Of a stretch of DNA of 64,000 bases, positions 10,601-22,255 are shown piece by piece. Position numbers and translations under genes: made by a program. The notes below the pieces were generated by a model that saw only the letters and a program-made list of their open reading frames with translations, ran no database searches and had not been told where the DNA came from. The DNA is from Carya illinoinensis (lineage: Eukaryota; Streptophyta; Magnoliopsida; Fagales; Juglandaceae). The DNA is taken from the NCBI RefSeq assembly GCF_018687715.1, contig NC_056764.1:1304501-1368500 (forward strand), in the 5' to 3' direction. Positions within the stretch are counted from its first letter, which is position 1, and each line of letters begins with the position of its first letter.

Positions 10601-13093
10601 TGTGAGTAAAGGTTCTCATGTGTTGAGATCATATTTCTAGCTTCACTTGTTTGATTTTACAAGTTGTACGAAGAATGAAATGTTGAGAATTTAGACCTAT
10701 CAAATTCACCCTGCTTAAGATTTATCATTTGCATGAATAATAAGAAAAATAGAGAAATAATAACAACACAAGATTTTACGTGGAAACTCTTAAATAGGAA
10801 AAAAATCACCAAATTCATATAAGAAAATTCACTATATGAAAAATTATTACAATGACATAATTTTTCTCTTCACCCCAAACAGACCCACAAAGCTTTCCCC
10901 ACTAGCAAAACTTTAACTCATACATCTTCCCATTTTACAAAAATGGACAACAGAGAAATTTAACTAGAGTCAAAAGTTACTAGCTAAGCATTTGATTAAT
11001 GCACTTAAACTAAGAGGCTAAGTCTCTTATTTATAAGTCTGAGGCATTTGCTTCATTTACTTCCCATCCATGTAAGACTAAGAAAGGAGCAAAAAAGTCA
11101 ACAATCTTCACCTTGCAATTTTGACTGATCACACAGCTAAACTCCACATCAATGAAGATCTTCATAACTTCTGCTATCATGCTTCACCATAAAAGCATAC
11201 CTACTCAAAATAAATCAATTCCAAGTATTTCATTTCGGCGCATGTTGAAAACAACCTTACTGAAAATTATGGTATAACTTCCATGTTTGGCTTTTCTGGA
11301 AGTTCATCAGCCATCGACATGAATTTCCACCACACACTTTGCATCAATGCCAAACCAATGTCTGTCTGTAAACTTGTGGACCCACTAACATTAACACATC
11401 CTCTATCATGACAATTTTGGAAAGTAGCGGCATGCCATGAGGATGTACATGTCTCTTTTTTTATGGAGAGAGATACAACATTAGCATTAGTACTAATATC
11501 TCCATTTACTGACTTAGAGCTTTTTGCCGAATCTGCTTATTCTACTAGCCGTTTCATTAGTTGCTAGTATCACACCTGACTTCAGGGGTTGGTTTGCCCT
11601 TCAACGCCTTATGTAATCCAATTTCTCTACCTCAAATCTAATAGGATTTTAAGCCATACTTCCTAACATTATTTTGATGAATTTATCGTAGAAATGAATA
11701 GTACCTCACTAAGTAAGTTCCCAAGAAAGATTGAAGGGTCATAATGGACACGTTTAAAATTTCCAATCTCTTAAACAGAACCTCCTTAGATTGTACATAT
11801 CTACACCAACACACCAAAACTCCACCCTATAAAAAGAATCTAGTGGCTCTAATACCAATTGTTGAAAATTTGGAGCTACCAAATTCAACCCCTTTGGATT
11901 TACTCTTTGCAGGAATAATAAGAAAAATAGAGAAATAATAACAATACAAGATTTTACGAGGAAACTCCTAAACAGGAGAAAAACCATCAGATCCACAGAA
12001 GAAAATCCACCGTATGAAAAATTATTATAATCACATAATTTTTCTCCTCACCTCAAACACACTTATAAAGCTTTTCCCACTAACGAAACTTCAACTTACA
12101 CATCTTCCCATTTATAAAAATAGACAACAGATAAATTTAACTAAACTTAAAATTTATTAGTTAAATATTTAACTGATGTATTTAAGTTAAGAGACTAAGT
12201 CTCTTATTTATAATCACGAGTCATTTATTTTCCTTTACTTCCCATCCATATGGGACTAAGAAATGAGCAAAAAAAGTCAACATGAAGAAACTTTTGAGCT
12301 ATTTCACGTCCTGCCTTTTTCTCAAGAGTATTTTGTTATAGGGGAAGAAATTAACGAAGAAGAGCAGGAAACTCCGGCGGCTGAAGAGTCTAATTTCATG
12401 AAACGAACTGGGAAGAAACTACCCGAGCAACCGAAACTCCATCCAACGTTTAACACGAGCTTGGATAGCCTCAATTTATTGGCTAAGTGGTAGCAGACAG
12501 GCATGCTGCAACGGCATGCATCCATACATACATAACAGTCACGATCGAGATCATGTGCATACGAGCGATCTCTTAATATCTTCCTCGCAAAGAAAGTAAG
12601 CTAGGGTTGAAGAAAAAGGTATGAAGATGATCATGGAATTCATTTACCGTGCAATAGATGATGGAGGCCACAAGAATGATGTTGAAGCGGCCGAGGAAAG
12701 AGTCGGCTATGTAAGCTCCAAGCATGGGGAAAAGATAGGACACACCGAGCCAAGTGTTTACATTCTTAACAGCAGTGGAGTTGGGCTCCTGGAGTTCTTC
12801 AGTAAGGTACGTGATGAGGTTACTAGCCAAACCATTGAATGCAAATCTCTCTGCAACTTCAACAACTGCAAAAAAATGCAACCCCCCCCAGCCCCCTCCG
12901 GCGGGGCCCCCGAAAAAATAAAAAATCGACGTCTGTGTGTGTGTGTATATATGAGTGGCTAATTAAAGAAGAGGAGGAAGAGCTTGGTTAGCAGCTTACA
13001 GATGATGAAAATGGCAGCGTCCCATCCGCCAGCTTTGGCCTTTGGTTGGTTTCCGTGGGGGGAAGTACTCCTTGGTATCTTCAAGGCGGCCAT
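7609..13093 (-). CDS. NRT1/PTR FAMILY (NPF) proton-coupled transporter, NPF5-like
   Basis: Five exons join in frame: 13000-13093, 12648-12865, 9575-9835, 9115-9401 and 7609-8449, for 1701 bases or 566 aa, the usual NPF length. The start at 13093 (MAALKIPRSTS) has a good plant context (gaaaATGgcc) and leads into GGWDAAIFII, the conserved beginning of the family. Residues 34-38 (EVAER) are the ExxER motif linked to proton coupling in TM1. Other family marks are NLITYLTEEL, GEGGHKPCVQTFAADQFD, FFNWWYLGISIGA and FYAQMPESMRSLG, with about twelve hydrophobic segments in all. NPF proteins move nitrate, peptides, hormones or glucosinolates across the plasma membrane or tonoplast. The substrate cannot be read from the sequence. 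NPF5 subfamily membership is from memory of similar sequences. The gene is the intact partner of the broken copy downstream of it. Intron 2 carries an LTR element. Confidence 0.9.
10681..12282 (-). mobile_element. Non-autonomous LTR retrotransposon (TRIM-like) in NPF intron 2
   Basis: Two direct repeats of 423 bp each (10681-11103 and 11860-12282) begin TGTTGA and end TCAACA. They flank a 756-bp interior with no meaningful open frame. On the minus strand the LTR at 11860-12282 is followed at once by TTGGTATTAGAGCC, a primer binding site for initiator Met tRNA, so the element reads right to left. The flanks tgaaa (10676-10680) and tgaag (12283-12287) look like a 5-bp target duplication with one change. 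The LTRs differ at many positions, so the insertion is old. With no gag or pol it would be classed as TRIM or a small LARD. Confidence 0.85.
12879..12920. repeat. GC-rich patch in NPF intron 1
   Basis: Within a 134-bp intron of AT-rich surroundings lies a short C/G-only patch (ccccccccagccccctccgg, then cggggcccccg). It can fold into a small hairpin and is quite unlike its neighbourhood. Confidence 0.5.
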
Positions 13094-16000
13094 TTTCATT
13101 CATTTCTCAGACCGAGATGAGGTTGAAAAATATACAACCCATTTCTTGGTATGATGAGAAGTACTATGGGCAATCCTGTGCGTTTTGGAGTCCTTTATAT
13201 AGGTGAGTTTGAACTCTGAAGTTTGAATTTCTCTGTGTGGGGTATTTAGGTACTTTAACATAGCCACCCACAAATATGTTATAAAATCAAGGAAAAAACT
13301 GGGATTCCACTGGGAGCTCCGCTCTATATTTATTTTTAATTCTTTTTTTACTTGGTAATTAAGAAAATATTGTTTAATAATATTGTGAATTTTTTTCTTA
13401 TTTTAAAATATTAAAAAAATAATATAAAAAAATTAAAATAATCTAGTGAGAGCCTTAGCTGTAGGTGTAGACCTAACCCTCACCTCAGTTATATGATTAA
13501 TTATCATTACTAAATTAGTTCAAATTGTCTTGCATACATCATGACACCGGCATTCAATGAGGAAAATGATGGTAGACTTTTTAAATTGTAGACTTAAACA
13601 AAATTGAATAAATTTGATATTTATATTAAAAAATTTATTTTTTAATTAAAAATCTAAAAATATTGTAATAATGAGCTGATAGGATGAGATCAAACACTTT
13701 TGCTATTTAAATGAGATATTATTGTTCTACAACTGTATTTTTGTCATAATTCATCAATTTATTTTCTAGCAAATCTCCCCTAGGAGTTACTAGTTTACAT
13801 AATTTTGATGGTATCCATTAATTAAGGTGTGATATTTTGATAATTTTTATTAATTAATATAACCTCAAAATATTTCATAATAAATATATGAAGATGAAAT
13901 TAAAATATGGGTGAATTTATTACAATAAAAACGAGTATTTATAATAGATTATTTATAATAAAAATAACTATTTACGATAAAAAAATTTATTTTAATAAAA
14001 AAATAATCATTTTGACAGGAAATAGCTAATCATAGATAAATAATTTTTTTGTAGTGATATTGAATGGAGTCAATTCCTCGACCTTTTCTTTGAGATCTCT
14101 GTGACGAAGATCGAAAGTGGCCGACCACAATTTTATAATTTGTTAGTGCCAGCTTGTGATTCAACTCTTCGATAAATGCACCATGAAGTCGTAAAAGCGA
14201 AGGAAAAATTTATAAGAACAACTATATTACTACAAGTTGTTTACAATTTATTATAAAAAATTTATTGTTTTATTTATTTTGAACTATTACAGTACAAATA
14301 TGTTGAATTAAAGTAAAAAAATATTAATTTTTTAATATATAATAATAATTGATATGAGTTGCAATATAGTTTGTAGTGTATTATCTTTACTTCGAGAGGG
14401 AGAATATTCAGATTTAAAAAAAAAAAAATCTGAAATTTAAAAAAAAAAATTATAATACGACTTTCAAATATGTTTATTAAACGTGCTAGTTCATATATTT
14501 TTATTTTATTTTATTTTATTTAATGATTAAGAAATTGACTATTAGTAAAATTATATTTTTTTCTTAATTATTACGGATATTTAAAAAATACTTTAAAAAA
14601 CATTTGTATTGGTATTCGCAGTGATGTACATCCCAACATTGTTATTTGAAAAAATATTTTAAAAATGAATTTTAAAAAAAATTTTGAGAATGACTTAGAC
14701 TCGTTTTTTTAAAATATATATTTGGGGAAAGTTATTTTAATTTGTATTTGCCAAGAAAATGAGACAATACTTCATGAAGATTGGGATTAATACTCTAGCA
14801 TAATATTTGGATGAAGAGAAATACAATAATTTTGAAAGATCTTCAAAAACTGTCTGGTAAAATCTTTAAAAACAATTGCTCAGTATTTTATTTTCGTCTT
14901 GGCTCCAAGTAAGCCCAATCAGTCAACGGCCCAGAGATCCAGTTCACCACTCTCGAAACCATATAACCGAGCGAATGAACAAACCTCGGCCCACTATGAC
15001 CCATTTCCCCAAAAACGAATTTGCTAAGGTCCACCAATTGCATCCGTGAAGGTGGGGTTTTCGTCGGCTCAAAATAATGGTCGATTTAATTCGGTTTGGA
15101 TATTCAGTTGAGTTGAGTTGAATATTAAATAAAATATTATTATAATTTTATATTTTAATATTTATAAAAATTAAATTATTTATTATATTTTATATTGAAA
15201 GTTAAGAAAGTTGTAATGATTAAATTATATGAGCTGAAATGAGTTGAGTTAAGTTTGGTAATCAAATACAGCCGCTCAACCCGAATGTTATCCACACAAA
15301 TCAATTAGGTCTCATTTGGATTTGAAAAACATTTCATTTCATCTAATCATTATAATTTTTTCATATTTTTACACAAAATATAATAAACAATTCAATTTTT
15401 ACAAATCTAAAAATAATAATAATATTAACAAAATAATATTATAATAATATTTTATTCAACTTTCATATTTCATCTTAAACATTCTCTCAATGATATGGAT
15501 ATTTATTATATTAATTTGTATTTTTTAAAAATAATAATGATTAATGTAAAATGTTACATTTTCCCTATCATCTTTTTTCAACTGTGTTTAAACTTTTGAT
15601 AATTTACAGAGTTAATTTCCAAAACACAGATGAGAAATATAGCACATGTTCTTTACTTTACTTTATTCTCTGGTTTGAGTGAGAGAAGGTTAATTTGCTA
15701 ATTTATATTTTTCAATTCACTTGACCCTATGGTATATGCAATGTTTATAAAGGGTAAGCATGAGTGTTATTTTTTACATGCTCACATTTTGTTTTTTCTT
15801 TACAAAAGCTTCACATGTAATAATTTATCCATGATTAATGTAAAGTTGATATGTGATTCATTATGGATCTCATTATTAAATATTATGAAATTTATTTGTT
15901 TTAGGTTGTTGTTAAGAATGATAACTGTTGATGCAAACCGTGAATATATCAAAAAATCAAGGAGTGTAAGTTTAATTAAATGGGTTGAATCATGTATAAA

Positions 16001-17060
16001 TTAGACATGCGATATATGGAATTAACGATGATTTTTGACCTAATCTTTGAACTTCACATAAATTCATCTAAAAATTAACGAGTTTGAGTTAAAAGATTTA
16101 ACCTATCTATTTAAATAGATTGAGTTAGAGATAATATATACATGTCATAAATCTAAATAAATACTATTTAAATATAACACAAACATGTGAGTTGTTAATC
16201 CTAAATTATAATATTTATATTCATATAATGTATATATATATGTATGAAAATTAATTGAATCTATACAATGCCCTTCATTTGTCCAACCAAATTACCAAAT
16301 TTCATCTAAACCTAAAAGTCAATGAACCTAATATATATATATATATTTTTTAAAAAGATCCTAGGCTGTTTGGATTTTGGGACGAGATAAAATTGTTTTA
16401 TATTAAAATTGAATAAAATATATTTTTTTAATATTATTATTATTTTAAGATTTGAAAAAATTAAATAGAAATTTTAAAAAATTAAATATTTATTATATTT
16501 TATATGAAAATTTTAAAAATTATAATAATGAAATAAAATGAAATAGCTCATTAAGATTCTACTTGGTAAGTGAGATGAAAATTTTGAATTTAAAATAAAA
16601 TATTAAAATATTATATTTTAATATTATTACTAGTTTGAGATTTGAAAAAGTTAAAAAAAATTAAATTATTTATTATATTTTATACGAAAATTTAAAAAAT
16701 TTATAATAATAAAATAAAAATTTTAAATTTGATATGAAAATATTTTTGATACCAAACCGAACCTAAGACACTAAACAAACACCATCCCCCAAACAAATCC
16801 CAAATCCAATAAATTTTGGCACAGCGCCAAAAAAGTTATACCCTAATAAAACTCAATTAAAATCAGAAGCTTGATCCGTTTAAACGCAGACCCTGTATTT
16901 TTCCGTTACATGCAAAGCTAATTCCACTCTCTCTCTCACAGCGAGGAAGAAAGAGAGATGAGAGAGAGTGAGAGAGCAAAAATCAAAAGCTACACTCCGC
17001 CATTTTTGTGCGACCTATTGTTTTACCTCCCTTTCGTTTAGTATACCACACTACCATTTT
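13094..17060. repeat. Intergenic region with a cluster of MITE-like elements
   Basis: No gene is seen. Four stretches share one consensus built around 'tttggat...gagat..aataaaatatt', 'attattattttgagatttgaaaaa', 'tatttattatattttat' and 'ttataataatgaaat'. They lie at about 15090-15290 (+), 15308-15495 (-), 16368-16560 (+) and 16557-16750 (+). They look like a short non-autonomous DNA element family of about 190 bp. The interval also holds the divergent promoters of the NPF gene (left) and NRPE1 (right). Confidence 0.5.
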
Positions 17061-18443
17061 GTGTCCCTTCACACACCAGAGGCTTTTCTTCACACTCTTT
17101 CTCTAGCGCTCACTTGCTCAGTTTCACTCTACTTATTCTGGCATTGAGGCTTAATCTAGGGTTTTAGTTTAAACCCCCTAATTCGAAGGACTGTGGGAGT
17201 GGAAATCTGTGGTGAGTATTTGTGTTCTGCCTTACATTTGTCTCTTTTTAGTGTTTGGTTGCTGAGAAAGTGAGGAGACTTAGATGAAAAAGAGGGAAAA
17301 CCGGGGCATTGTGTTTTGGGTTGGTTGTAATTAGTAAACGAAGAAATAAAAGCATAAAATGGAGTTCTTTTTTTTTTTGGTTCTCTCCTTTGTTTGTTTT
17401 GACTTGTTTTCTTTTGGCGATTGGAAGATTTATGTCCCTTTTTTGGTTTTATCGGTAGCAGAGAGGTGAATTCAGGTCCTGTCTCTATGTTTGACCATCA
17501 CGCTAAAGCCATCTACTTTGTTCCTCCCTTTGGTTTGGAACTAGGGTTTGTGTGCAAAATCACCACTTGACGTTGAAATGAACGGCAAAAGCCAAGTGAT
17601 TTTGCTCTTCCTTACATGCATGTTAAGTTTTTTGGTGTTTGGCTTCTGCGAAAGTGAAGGAAAAAAAAATTGACACCTCTATTTCCATTTTTCTCTGTGG
17701 TTGCTGGGTTTTATCTTTTCTTCATTTGTCTTTGTTAGAATGTTGGTTGGCATTTTGCTGCCATTTGTACCAGAGTTTGGCTTATGGTTCCCCCCAAATT
17801 TCCTGGGAGGTTATATGCATCTTGGGCTTTGCATCTATGCATGTCGTTTCCATGATAAGTATATTTTATTTTTCCTTTTTTGGGTTTGTTTTATATATGA
17901 TTTGAAACATGCTCCTTCTTGCGAATATTATAAATTTATAAGCTCAATTGCAAGTGATAAAGCAAAAGAAAAAAAAAAGAAGAAAAAGAAAAGACTCTCT
18001 GTGTGCTTGCTGAAAATAACTAGAGAAGCAAGGAAATGGGATTTATGATATTTTGATTTATCACCATCTGGGACCTTGCTAAACACACAACCACTCCCAC
18101 CACTTACAAGCACAAACAAGCATGCAAAATCACAAATACAGAGTGGTACACATCTTCCCTTATTATTTTCTCATGTGGTTGCCAAGCAAATTGAGGAATG
18201 AGGTTAGGTTTTCGTTTTGTGCCAGTTATCAAAATTTCTTTGCTTCTAGTTCATACAAAGCCCACGAGGCTGTGCTTTTTTTTGTTAGTAAACTTTATAT
18301 GTAATCTTGTTTTGCCTATGTAAGAGGTCTCCCCTTTTATTAAGGCCTTTCACACCATTGATTAATCGTATCTTGTTCTATATTGTCGACAATTAATCAA
18401 TTTCTTCCTTTTGCAGTACTTTCAAGGCTATTTTTGGTAACAG
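17061..18443 (+). other. NRPE1: NRPE1 5' leader with a leader intron
   Basis: A CT-rich stretch typical of a plant 5' UTR ends in gtggaaatctgtg followed by gtgagt at about 17212. A matching acceptor (ttttgcag) lies at about 18416, 28 bases before the ATG. This gives a leader intron of about 1.2 kb, common in plant housekeeping genes. The leader start is a guess. Open frames inside the intron (17639-17905, 17701-18048) lack support. Confidence 0.5.
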
Positions 18444-21400
18444 ATGGAGGAAAATCCCGCTTCAACTATTTTAGATGGCGAGATTATTGGGATCAGATTT
18501 GGTTTGGCAACTCATCATGAAATCGTAAGTAGAAGTAGGCTTTTCCCATTTACTTGTTCTATACTTTCAGCATTTATTTATACGAGGGCTCTTCATGGCA
18601 TTCAATTGATAAGAAACACTTGATAAAATTTTGCAGGAAGATTTTCTGTTTTGTTTTGAGGGGCTTGATCTAGAATCTATTTTGAGTAGTTATTTCGGAA
18701 TGATGACCAATCATCTACCTTGCAAAGCATTGCTTGATGATTGGTAATTTATAGTTGACTATGCTAAACTATTCTCAAAAAGCATCTTTGATTGAGTGAA
18801 TACTATGTATTGCCCACCAAATTCACAAGTCACTATATGATTTTGATGTTGGGAATTGTAGCTTTGAATCTTTAACCCAATAACTAAATAAATTTATATA
18901 CTTTTTTGTTTTTACAATGTTTACATTAGTGTACAGCATCGATCAGTGACTGCCCTATTAGCCATGCCAGTCAACTTGCGAATCCCTTTCTTGGTCTGCC
19001 TCTTGAATTTGGAAAATGTGAATCTTGTGGTACCTCTGAACCGGGGAAATGTGAAGGTGCGCAAGTGTTGTTATCTTTATACTGTAGGATATGATAATTC
19101 AATATATGACTTGCAAATAATTGTTCCTTTGTATGTGTTAGTAAGATCAACACTTGTTTTTCATTTTGTTCCTTTCAGGGCATTTTGGATACATTGAATT
19201 ACCAATTCCGATTTACCATCCTAGCCATGTTGGTGAACTGAAGAGGATGTTGAGCTTACTTTGTTTGAAGTGCTTAAAGATGAGAAGGAACAAGGTAAGA
19301 CCTGATTGAATATTTCCTTTCACTTTATTAAGGCTCCCTTTGATCTCATTCTTTTGTATTCAGATTGGAGACTTAAACCTAAATTTTAATTTGTTCTCTG
19401 GGTATTTCCACTCTGTTAATGGAGGAAACACAGAGGAGCTGCTTGTTTTTTATTTTCACTTTTCCGCTAAGAAATTTCTATCAAGAAGCTTGCTTCATAA
19501 AAACCATTTTTTGAATTTCCTTCTGTATTATAACATTATATGCTTGGTAAGTAATTATGTTATTGTTTTTTTTCATCGTCTTGTATAATATCTTCTTCAC
19601 TGTGTCTCCTATTTGTCTTCTCTGTGCATTTGGGTTGACCAACACAAGGTTTGTGCCTGGTTTTGTCAAAACATTGCAAAGGCGACCTTGAACCTTGATG
19701 CTGCATGATCTTATTTTCAATATCATCGATACCACTCTTGGCTTGGAATCCATGATTCTCTTATCAGTTATTCTCCCTTAAAGAGATCATTTATGAAAAT
19801 AATTGGTATACCACTGTGTACCTATAAAAAAAAAAAATTTTGGTATACCACTGTGTATATAAACCATGTTTCTTTGATTTTCATTGTAAACCAGTTATGA
19901 TCCACTTCGTTTTTTTTGTAATCTTACTATTTCTAAGCTGTGTTTTTATATGCCTCATCTTAATACCATTCAGGTTCCACTAAAGAGTGCTGGTTTGGCA
20001 GAAAGATTGTTATCTTCCTGTTGTGAGGTCAGTATAAAATGATCAAACTATATTTTCCTTGTGATTGATGTACATGATGCCGTTCTTTTTTATTTTTGAT
20101 AGGTAATAAGAAATTTTATTCCGAGTAAATAGGCATAGCCCAAGTACATAAGAAGTGTACAAGAGAATACACCTAAATACAAACTAAATCAAAACAAAAT
20201 TAAAGAATGGCATTAAAAATATTCATATCCCTCACTAGATTGTTCACCCAAAAATTTAAAGTGCTAAAGAAAAAATCCTTAAATTCCTCCATAGTACATT
20301 CACAATCTTGGAAGCACCTCCCATTCCTCTCAAGCCATAAACACCAAACAAACACGAAGGAATCATCCTTCACTCAGCTTTATTGCCTCCACAATCTGCT
20401 GCGCCTTCCCAACTAGCCAATAAATCCACCACATGAAAAGGCATCACCCAAGCAATGCCTACCCTTGCGAATAACTCATTCCACAAAACAGTCACCATTT
20501 CGCAATGAAGAAACAGGTGGTTAACAGATTCACCATCTTTTTTATACGTGGAGCACCAATCCATCACATATAAACTCCTTTTCCTCAAATTATCGGTAGT
20601 TAAAACTTTCTCCAGCGACACTAACCAGCAGTAAGAAAAATGCAACTTTACTGGGCACTTTATCTTTCCAAATGCATTTCTAGGGGTATGTTTTATTACC
20701 ATGACTATTTAAAACCTTATAATAGGAATTCACAGAGAATCTGGACTTATTATCATTAACCCACAGCATCCTATCCTCCCTGATCAGATCAATCTTTGAA
20801 TTATAGAGTTTTACAAAAAAAACATCAGCTTCACTCACTTCCCAGTCCTGTAAATCTCTAGAAAATTCACATTCCAATACAGCATATTATTAGAAAACAA
20901 GTATGAATCAGCCACAGCAGCCCTTTATTTTTGGCAATCCTAAAAAGGCTAGAGAATGCTAATTTAAGGGGAGAATTACCACACCAAACATCATGCCAAA
21001 AGAAAATATTAGTCTCGGTCCCCACTTTATACAGCATGATGCCGTTCTTAGAATCTTAGATTTGTTTTAGTTGTCATTGAGGTGATATTGTTTCTCATCA
21101 CTCCAACTTATTAAAAAAAATATTGTTTCTCATCACTCCATAGTTCAATACAAGAGTTGTCGTCATTTTTCTGATCTATATTATAGAAATGATTTTGGTT
21201 TTGATGGATGAGAATGAATCAATCAATTCCTTGCATCCCTCGAGTGGGAAGCTCATTTTTCTATCGAAGTAAAAGGAGGTTGCCCTAACTTTATTCACGT
21301 TATTTTTCTACTCCTGATTGTGGAAGTATTTATGGCGGTAGAGGATATTTCAAGCTTGAGAAAATGTGGCTAAAGGCTTAAGGTTTTGTTAAGAAGGTCA

Positions 21401-22205
21401 ATCAATGGTGGTTTTCTTATTATTCTCGAGGCATGAAGCTTCATTTTGGCAATGTAGTTTAGCAAATAAAATTTATTTGACACTTTATTTTTAAGTTTAT
21501 TACTTGTAAAAAAAGAAGAAGAAGCATTGAGACCTATATCCTTAAGATTTTTTTGAGGATATAGTAACAACATCTTAAATTTGAGTTAACCCTTGGGGGG
21601 CCCAAGTGGTAAGAGCCTTGTTCATGGTGGTTTGCTCCCTCCAACTCTAAGGTTCGAAGCTTGGATGCAAACAATTTCTAGGAGCCATTGGTCTAAGAGA
21701 TTTTCCCTTGAATTACATGAGGTGCACATGCGGAAAACTCCTTGCCAACGGCATGTGCACCCCTGGGATTAGCTGAGAAATTGTTTTGGACACCTGGTGC
21801 CACTAAAAAATTATCTTAAAATTTAGTTGTTACTATATCCTAGAAAATAATTAGGATCATAACTTTTTCCTTGTAGATGTTTCCTTAAGTTGTTGTTACT
21901 ATATTCTTGTTGCAGTTATAGATTTGAGTTGCTAGGATGGTTTTCATGTAGGATCCCATGTAGTTGGGCTTAGGGCTGTTGCATATACTTTCAGAAACCA
22001 CATTATAGCTGTTAATATAAACAAGGTGGGTAAGCGGGGTTTATATTTATTGTATTGCCTTGTTATTATTTATTTTCATATTCATTAGCAAGCTCTGTAT
22101 CTTGCAAGGGATTGGATATTGTTCTTGATTTTATCTTCGTCTTCTTGAAATTAGAACTGTCTCCTAAACTTGTAACGTTCTTTTTTCATCTTCTAGAGGA
22201 TTTAT

Positions 22206-22255
<50 letters not shown>

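Noticed and set aside
17639..18048. Overlapping + strand frames upstream of NRPE1
   Set aside because: They lie inside the inferred leader intron, are T-rich, and have no family similarity.
18930..18940. Acceptor at tgtacag as start of NRPE1 exon 2
   Set aside because: It would put the conserved ISDCPISHASQL stretch out of frame. The ttag just before tgtaca keeps it.
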